Positions 58,084-64,000 of a stretch of DNA of 64,000 bases are shown piece by piece. The position numbers and the translations under genes were made by a program. The first letter of the stretch is position 1. Each line of letters starts with the position of its first letter. This DNA comes from Terribacillus aidingensis (GTDB lineage: Bacteria > Bacillota > Bacilli > Bacillales > Amphibacillaceae), in assembly GCF_900215625.1 (NCBI RefSeq), contig NZ_OBEK01000003.1, forward strand, positions 248,001-312,000, given 5' to 3'. The notes below the pieces were generated by a model. It searched no databases, had not been told where the DNA came from, and saw only the letters and a program-made list of their open reading frames with translations.

Positions 58084-58392
58084 GATATGCCTGCCTTTCC
58101 AGTGGTATAGTCCAGTCCTTTCCATTGTAGCACAAAAGTTCGTTACCGATAGTTTATGAAGCTTTCGTACAGATGTTCGGGCTTTAGGAAAAATCTACAT
58201 ACAGGAATACTTATTCCCTATCTACTTCTAGCGTGTTTAATGGTAAAATGGAGTTTATGTGCATATGAGAGAAGATGAAAAGCGCAGAAGGCCGTTTAAA
58301 AATGCAGGAAAGCGAAGCAACTTAAAGAAACCGTTCTTCGCCTCTTGATTTTCTTGCCTTCCGAGCTGGAATTAGACAAGGAGCGTAATAGA
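58084..58392 (+). other. 309-bp upstream region of murA with a possible 27-codon leader frame
   Basis: It contains the divergent promoters of the TVP38-like gene and murA, with a -10-like TAAAAT at 58243. A short basic frame at 58265-58348 ('MREDEKRRRPFKNAGKRSN...') has GGAG 11 bp upstream; it may be a leader peptide or chance. Nothing else recognisable. Confidence 0.35.
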
Positions 58393-59673
58393 GTGAACAA
58401 TGCATGGTTTGAAGTTAGAAATAGCGGCCCGCTAAACGGAGAAGTCACGATTCCCGGCGCCAAGAACAGTGCCCTTGCACTGGTCGCAGCAGGCTGTTTG
58501 ACAGATGAAACAATCACGATTCATGATATACCCGCTATCCGGGATATTTTATTAATAAAAGAAATCGCTGAAGATATTGGCTTGTATATGGAAGAAAAAG
58601 AGAAAAACACCTATGAGCTTACCGGAAGGCATATCACTTCCGGTAAATTAGATGTGGCAAAAACATCGGATTTTCGTGCTTCCTATTATTTTGTCGGGGC
58701 TTTACTTGCGAAAGTGAAGACCGTCCAAATTGGCTATCCAGGCGGAGATGACTTTGGCTCCCGCCCAATTGATCAGCACGTTAAAGCTCTTTCGGCACTT
58801 GGGGCGACATTTGACTTCAAGCAAAAATATTACGAAGTATCTTGTGACAAGCTTACAGGAGCGGATATTACCTTTGATGTCATTACATCTGGCGCCACTA
58901 TTAATGCTATGCTGGCGGCAGTTAAAGCAGAAGGCCGTACTGTACTGCATAATGCTGCAAAGGATCCGGAAGTCGTTGATCTAGGCAACTTGCTTAACTT
59001 AATGGGAGCGAAAATTAAAGGTGCCGGAACAGATAGAATTACCATTGACGGCGTTGCATCGCTGCATGGCGGAATTGAACATACTGTTATTCCAGACCGC
59101 TTGATTGCTGGAGCATTTTTAATGGCTGCTGGTGTAACAAATGGCCGCATCACAGTGAAAAACGTTATTCCAGAACATTTGGCAAGCTGTACAAACAAGT
59201 TGATTGAGTTAGGTATGACAATTACCGAAGAAGATGATTCTATGACTGCTTCCGGTTCAGCTTTACATGGTGCACGAATCCAGACGGGTATGTACCCTGA
59301 ATTAGCTACTGACTTGCAGCAGCCGCTCACGACATTGCTCGTACTTGCTGCTGGCTCCAGCTCCATCACGGATAAAGTATATCCAAATCGTACTGGGCAC
59401 GTAGCTGAACTGAAGAAGCTCGGTGCAGACATCAATGTAGTAGATCATCAAATTATGATTAACGGCGTTTCCAAGCTTATGGGCGCAACAGTAAAAGCGC
59501 ATGACGTACGAGCTGGCACGTCCTTGATTCTTGCAGGTCTTGCAGCTGATGGTGTTACGAAGATTACTGATATTAAACATATCCAACGAGGCTATGAAGA
59601 TATTGTTGGTCTGTTCACACAGTTAGGTGCCGACATTACGTTACATCAGCCTGCACATCAAACACAACATTAA
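58393..59673 (+). CDS. murA: MurA-family enolpyruvyl transferase with Cys-to-Asp substitution
   Basis: 426 aa from GTG at 58393 (AAGGAGCGTAATAGA before it). EPSP-synthase fold with MurA residues: 'PGAKNSALAL' (Lys24-Asn25), 'GSRPIDQHVKALSALGA' (Arg of the 120 position), 'YPELATDLQQP' (Asp of the 305 position), 'DVRAGTSLILAGLAADG' (Arg of the 397 position). The catalytic loop reads 'PGGDDFG' instead of 'PGGCAIG', so residue 119, equal to Cys115, is Asp. This predicts an active first-step peptidoglycan enzyme insensitive to fosfomycin alkylation. Paralogue status cannot be judged from this window. Confidence 0.88.
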   Translation: MNNAWFEVRNSGPLNGEVTIPGAKNSALALVAAGCLTDETITIHDIPAIRDILLIKEIAEDIGLYMEEKEKNTYELTGRHITSGKLDVAKTSDFRASYYFVGALLAKVKTVQIGYPGGDDFGSRPIDQHVKALSALGATFDFKQKYYEVSCDKLTGADITFDVITSGATINAMLAAVKAEGRTVLHNAAKDPEVVDLGNLLNLMGAKIKGAGTDRITIDGVASLHGGIEHTVIPDRLIAGAFLMAAGVTNGRITVKNVIPEHLASCTNKLIELGMTITEEDDSMTASGSALHGARIQTGMYPELATDLQQPLTTLLVLAAGSSSITDKVYPNRTGHVAELKKLGADINVVDHQIMINGVSKLMGATVKAHDVRAGTSLILAGLAADGVTKITDIKHIQRGYEDIVGLFTQLGADITLHQPAHQTQH

Positions 59674-59677
59674 TTAG

Positions 59678-59705
59678 AACGCTCTCCTCTTGGCAGGAGA
59701 GCGTT
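59678..59705 (+). terminator. Terminator after murA
   Basis: AACGCTCTCCT-CTTGGC-AGGAGAGCGTT followed by TTTTTATG, 11-bp perfect stem. Confidence 0.92.
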
Positions 59706-59762
59706 TTTTATGATTGCTTAAAGAAACATTTGGGTACTATGTCACTGACGGGAGGAAAACGA

Positions 59763-60269
59763 ATGCACATTATCATTTTAGCTGATACACATATGCCTCG
59801 TATGGCAAAGATATGGCCTCCTGCTCTGCTTCCTTATTTGGAAAGTGCCGACCATATTGTGCATGCTGGCGATTTCAATGACCGGCGAGTGCTTGCCTCA
59901 CTCCAATCTTTTGCACCGGTAACCGCTGTTTACGGTAATACAGACGATCCGGATGTAACGGAAATCTTACCAAGTAAACAGGTTGTCTCCTTTCATGGTG
60001 TTACGGTGGGTATTACACACGGCCATGGAAAAGGAAAAACGACAGAGCAGCGAGCACGAGCAGCTTTTGCAGAAGAATCGCTGGATTTGCTCATTTACGG
60101 GCATTCCCATATACCTGAACAAAAGACAGAAGAAGAGATGGTTCTCTTTAATCCAGGATCACCAACGGATAAGCGGCGTCAGAAGCAGTTTTCTTTTGGC
60201 GAATTAGTTGTTGAAGAAGATGGCACATGGACATTAAAGCATATTTATTACAGGGATAAGAAAGGATGA
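59763..60269 (+). CDS. YfcE/MJ0936-type metallophosphoesterase
   Basis: 168 aa from ATG at 59763 (GGGAGG). Metal motifs in order: 'ILADTHMPR' (DxH), 'VHAGDFNDR' (GD), 'VYGNTDD' (GN-D), 'GITHGHG', 'LIYGHSHIPE' (GHSH), 'LFNPGSPTDKR'. The family hydrolyses phosphodiesters. It overlaps the next gene by 4 bp (ATGA), so the two form an operon. Confidence 0.87.
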   Translation: MHIIILADTHMPRMAKIWPPALLPYLESADHIVHAGDFNDRRVLASLQSFAPVTAVYGNTDDPDVTEILPSKQVVSFHGVTVGITHGHGKGKTTEQRARAAFAEESLDLLIYGHSHIPEQKTEEEMVLFNPGSPTDKRRQKQFSFGELVVEEDGTWTLKHIYYRDKKG

Positions 60270-61015
60270 AGAAAATGGATTTTACAAGCAAAGTAGTTGT
60301 TGTGACTGGAGCAGGAAACGGAATTGGTAAGGCTGTGGCTTTGCATTATGCAGCTGCTGGCGCTAAAGTTGCAGCAGTAGATTTGGATAAATCAGCTGCC
60401 GAACAGACTATTCAAGAAATGAAAGGTGAAGGACTCGCCTTGCAAGCCGATATGCGTCTTCATAAAGAAGTAACCAATTTCATGAAACTGGCATACGAGC
60501 ACTTTGGGCAAATTGATATTTTAATTAATAACGCCGGTGTTAGCGCGTTTAAAAACATGTTCGAATTAGCCGTGGAAGAATGGGATAGTATTATCAATAC
60601 AAACTTGCGCGGCACCTTCTTGGCTAGCCGCGAAGCAGCCGGCTACATGAAACATAGCGGAAAAGGCGGCGCCATCGTAAACATCGCTTCCACTCGCGCC
60701 TCTATGTCCGAACCGGATACGGAGGCTTACGCTGCCACAAAAGGCGGCATCACCGCACTTACCCATGCATTGTCAGTTTCCTTACAAAATGACTATATTA
60801 CTGTCAATTGCATTAGTCCTGGCTGGATTGAAACAGAGGATTATGATGCATTGCGACCAGTTGATCACGATCAGCATCCTTCCAAACGAGTCGGCACTCC
60901 ATCTGACATTGCCAGAGCTTGTTTGTTCCTGACAACTGCAGAAAATAACTTTATCAATGGTGAAAACTTAGTTATCGATGGCGGTATGACACGCAAAATG
61001 ATTTATGCACATTAA
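60266..61015 (+). CDS. SDR family NAD(P)-dependent oxidoreductase
   Basis: 249 aa. Cofactor loop 'VTGAGNGIGKAVALHYAAAGAKVAAVDLD' (TGxxxGIG; Asp favours NAD), 'LINNAGVSAF', catalytic Ser in 'VNIASTRASMSEPDTEAYAATKGGITALTHAL' with YxxxK, and 'CISPGWIETEDY'. Substrate unknown. Coupled to the phosphodiesterase gene upstream. Confidence 0.9.
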   Translation: MKKMDFTSKVVVVTGAGNGIGKAVALHYAAAGAKVAAVDLDKSAAEQTIQEMKGEGLALQADMRLHKEVTNFMKLAYEHFGQIDILINNAGVSAFKNMFELAVEEWDSIINTNLRGTFLASREAAGYMKHSGKGGAIVNIASTRASMSEPDTEAYAATKGGITALTHALSVSLQNDYITVNCISPGWIETEDYDALRPVDHDQHPSKRVGTPSDIARACLFLTTAENNFINGENLVIDGGMTRKMIYAH

Positions 61016-61047
61016 AATAGACAATGCCCGCGGGCATTGTCTATTTT
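61014..61047. terminator. Bidirectional terminator, 34-bp perfect palindrome
   Basis: Half-site AAAATAGACAATGCCCG followed by its exact complement. It lies between the convergent SDR and gdh genes with a T run on each side. Confidence 0.92.
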
Positions 61048-61050
61048 TGT

Positions 61051-61857
<807 letters not shown>

Positions 61858-62721
61858 TTATGATTTTGTATAACCTAAGAGAAAACCTGCGATAACGATT
61901 AGCACGATACCAATACCGACACTAACCAGCTGCCCCTTCGTTTTCTTTTCACCTAATATGAAAATACCGCCGAGTGTGGAAATGACAATTCCCATTTGAG
62001 ACAAAGAAAAACTTGTTGCCACACCAACTCGAGGCTGCGAGATGAACAAAAACATATTACCTGTTGCCCATATAACACCGGGGATAATATTTTTTATTGT
62101 ATACATATCATACGGTTTGTATTTCACAGTTAAGATTAGCCCGCCAGCCACCATTCCAACAGCTTGCGGGAATAAAGCAGTCCAGCCATCGACACCAAAC
62201 AATCTGGCAATAACAACATAAACTAAGTAACCTACTGTAGAAATAGCCAGGAAGACCAAACCTTTTCGGAAAGCTCCCCGACTCGCCTCATCCTCTTCTT
62301 CCCCTTTGGCACGTTTGGAAGTAAGAATTGCTCCCCCAATAATAAGCAATAATGCCAGAATTCCGAGTATAACGGATCTGGATGTATTCCATTCTCCAAA
62401 CACAATAACGCCAAACAAAGACGTAGATACGAGCTGTGCTCCCGTTGAAATAGGCATTGTTCGGGAAACGCCAATTGCATGGATACTTTTCAGCTGGAAA
62501 GTCTGGCCAAGCGACCAGAATACACCGGAAAGGAAACCGATTAAAAAGATAAAGCCTGTTAATTCCGGCCGAACAAAGAAATACAGTACGACTGATAAAA
62601 GCAAGGCACCAATCGTTGTACCAAGGATCTGATGATAAGGGGATCCGCCAAGCTTGACATTGAATAAAACGATACTGCCCCAAAACAAGGCAGGCAGAAC
62701 CGCCAGTAAGATATCCATCAC
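61858..62721 (-). CDS. glcU: Glucose uptake protein
   Basis: 287 aa, about ten membrane helices in two five-helix repeats (DMT-type). Start 'MMDILLAVLPALFWGSIVLFNVKLGGSPYHQILGTTIGAL' and end 'MGIVISTLGGIFILGEKKTKGQLVSVGIGIVLIVIAGFLLGYTKS' match GlcU/RhaT-like glucose permeases. It forms an operon with gdh (21-bp gap). A sigma-G-like promoter precedes it. Confidence 0.93.
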   Translation of the reverse strand: MMDILLAVLPALFWGSIVLFNVKLGGSPYHQILGTTIGALLLSVVLYFFVRPELTGFIFLIGFLSGVFWSLGQTFQLKSIHAIGVSRTMPISTGAQLVSTSLFGVIVFGEWNTSRSVILGILALLLIIGGAILTSKRAKGEEEDEASRGAFRKGLVFLAISTVGYLVYVVIARLFGVDGWTALFPQAVGMVAGGLILTVKYKPYDMYTIKNIIPGVIWATGNMFLFISQPRVGVATSFSLSQMGIVISTLGGIFILGEKKTKGQLVSVGIGIVLIVIAGFLLGYTKS

Positions 62722-62750
62722 GTCACTCCATTTCAGTTATGCTTTAATGC

Positions 62751-62780
62751 TAGTATGATGACGCTAGTATCTTTTTATGC
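62751..62780 (-). promoter_or_regulatory. Sigma-G-like promoter of glcU-gdh
   Basis: Minus strand GCATA (62780-62776), 18 bp, CATACTA (62757-62751). The sigma-G consensus, from memory, is GHATR-N17/18-CATNHTA, matched fully. It indicates forespore expression of glucose uptake and dehydrogenase. Confidence 0.7.
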
Positions 62781-62787
62781 ACAAAAA

Positions 62788-62820
62788 AATCCAAAGCAAA
62801 TGAAGCAAATGCTTTGGATT
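62788..62820 (-). terminator. Terminator after cydC
   Basis: Minus strand AATCCAAAGCA and TGCTTTGGATT (11-bp perfect stem), then TTTTTTG. Overlaps the cydC stop. Confidence 0.9.
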
Positions 62821-64000
62821 AAGAGGTTTGGAATACGGCAGGACGATCCAATTCATATAGTTTATTATAATGAAGTGATTCCTGCAGCAATTGCGCATGT
62901 GTACCGCGCATTTTGATTTTTCCTTCTTCCAAGAAGATAATTTCGTCCATTTTTTCCATCCCTACAAGATGATGTGTCACCCATAGCAGCGATTTCCCAG
63001 CTAAACTATCGAAAATGGTATGCAGCAAATCGCGTTCTGTAATCGGATCAAGTCCTACTGTCGGCTCATCCAGCATAACAATTGGTGTATCCTGAAGCAG
63101 CACGCGCGCCAAGGCAATTCGCTGGCGTTCACCGCCTGAGAAACGCTGACCTGTTTCCTGCATGGACGTTTGATATCCTTCTGGCTGACTGGCGACTAAG
63201 TCATGCAATTTCACTTGTTTCATCACCGCTTTTACTTGTGCTTCCGACGCACTTTCATTTGCCAGCAGCAAGTTGTTGGCCACACTTGTATAAAAAAGAT
63301 ATGGATTTTGATTTAATACAGATACAAGCTTCGTCATATCTGGACGAATTGATGCAGCATCATAGCCATTGATACGAACAGAACCATCGTCTGGCTTGAG
63401 CATGCCTTGAAACAGTTTCAATAATGTCGACTTGCCGGCCCCGCTCTTCCCAATAACAGCTATTTTCTTGCCTTGGGTCAATTCAAGAGACAAGTCCTTG
63501 ATGACATTCTCTTGTTCATCGTAACCAAAATTTACTTGCTTCATTGTTAGCGCAGCCGTATCCAACGGGCCTTCATACGGGATCGATTCGAGCTTTTTTT
63601 CTGCGTCTTCTTCCAGCTTCGTCACTCGATTCAGTGACTCTTCATAGCGCGGATACTTTTCTACAGCATTGGATACTGGTAAAATCGCTTCTGATAATGG
63701 AATAATGACAAGTACAAATGCAGCAATCCATACACCAGCAATTCTGCCGTCCGCAAAAAGGGTCGCTCCGAACACAAGCATCGTAACGAGCATCGCGGCA
63801 ACAATCACTTGCCCGATAAACTCTCTGTAATAAGCCCAGTTCTTCGACCGTCTATCCGCTGTATCCTGTGTTTGCTGCTGTGTTAAAAAGCGGCTGAAGA
63901 AGTGTTTTTTCTGCCCGCTTAACAACCAATCATGAATTCCGAGGAAGCCATCTGTTACATATTGATAAAGCTGATCTTTATCCTTCTTATATGCCTGATT
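62819..64000 (-). CDS. cydC: CydC-like ABC exporter subunit, N-terminus outside window
   Basis: 394 codons visible; the frame is open to the right edge, so the gene continues. Membrane segments ('EFIGQVIVAAMLVTMLVFGATLF', 'AGVWIAAFVLVIIPLSEAILPVSNAV') precede an ABC ATPase: Walker A 'GKSGAGKSTLLKLFQGML', signature 'RFSGGERQRIALARVLL', Walker B 'TPIVMLDEPTVGLD', His loop 'LLWVTHHLVG'. The pattern fits CydC of the CydDC heterodimer that exports glutathione or cysteine and is needed for cytochrome bd assembly; another ABC exporter half is possible. Terminator follows. Confidence 0.83.
   Translation of the reverse strand, partial: NQAYKKDKDQLYQYVTDGFLGIHDWLLSGQKKHFFSRFLTQQQTQDTADRRSKNWAYYREFIGQVIVAAMLVTMLVFGATLFADGRIAGVWIAAFVLVIIPLSEAILPVSNAVEKYPRYEESLNRVTKLEEDAEKKLESIPYEGPLDTAALTMKQVNFGYDEQENVIKDLSLELTQGKKIAVIGKSGAGKSTLLKLFQGMLKPDDGSVRINGYDAASIRPDMTKLVSVLNQNPYLFYTSVANNLLLANESASEAQVKAVMKQVKLHDLVASQPEGYQTSMQETGQRFSGGERQRIALARVLLQDTPIVMLDEPTVGLDPITERDLLHTIFDSLAGKSLLWVTHHLVGMEKMDEIIFLEEGKIKMRGTHAQLLQESLHYNKLYELDRPAVFQTS

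Overview
The window (GC roughly low 40s percent) is a low-GC, spore-forming Bacillaceae-type chromosome carrying one complete temperate siphophage. Host genes that point this way are prkA, a glcU-gdh pair behind a sigma-G-like promoter, trmL, queG, cydC, an NfrA-type nitroreductase and D-amino-acid transaminase. I cannot fix the genus from sequence alone.

The central feature is the prophage, about 42.9 kb between 7254 and 50189. It sits inside prkA, which is read on the minus strand. The first 291 codons of prkA lie to its right (51057 down to 50185) and the last 340 codons to its left (7253 down to 6231). A 5-bp core, TACGA, is present at both junctions. Joining the halves at the core gives an uninterrupted 631-codon reading frame, the length I recall for Bacillus PrkA. 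A large serine recombinase (48525-50153) lies 31 bp from the right core. A sigma-E-like promoter is still present upstream of the 5' half of prkA. The arrangement resembles developmentally excised elements such as sigK-skin and spsM-SPbeta, and it is the main finding here.

Layout: 1-4271, a secreted repeat protein with lamin-tail domains (C-terminus outside the window). 4432-6192, a LysR regulator divergent from a TauE/SafE exporter. 6231-7253, the prkA 3' fragment. 7337-19288, the phage early operon on the minus strand: Cro-like protein, SbcC-like ATPase, RecT, metallo-beta-lactamase-fold nuclease, replication initiator, DnaB helicase, dUTPase, RuvC-like resolvase and the ArpU late regulator, interrupted by one plus-strand gene behind a LexA-like box. 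19322-20504, the immunity region with two plus-strand XRE repressors and a set of three related 16-bp operators. 20755-24638, a membrane protein, a plasmid-like FtsK/replication-relaxation pair, two small plus-strand genes and a second membrane protein. 24735-47944, the late operon on the minus strand: lysis, tail, head, packaging. 48074-48172, four 24-bp palindromic repeats. 48525-50153, the integrase.

To the right of the prophage lie the prkA 5' fragment, an HD-GYP phosphodiesterase gene with a long leader ending in a terminator, trmL, a CHAP-like/amidase_6 protein, a nitroreductase, queG, dat, a TVP38-family membrane protein, an atypical murA with Asp in place of the catalytic Cys, a YfcE-like phosphodiesterase, an SDR, gdh, glcU and the 3' part of cydC.

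During lysogeny PrkA should be absent. Restoring it would need precise excision by the serine integrase plus a directionality factor that I cannot identify. The late operon carries an intrinsic terminator after many of its genes, several of them overlapping the stop codon, which suggests controlled readthrough. All functional calls come from reading the translations; no database search was run.
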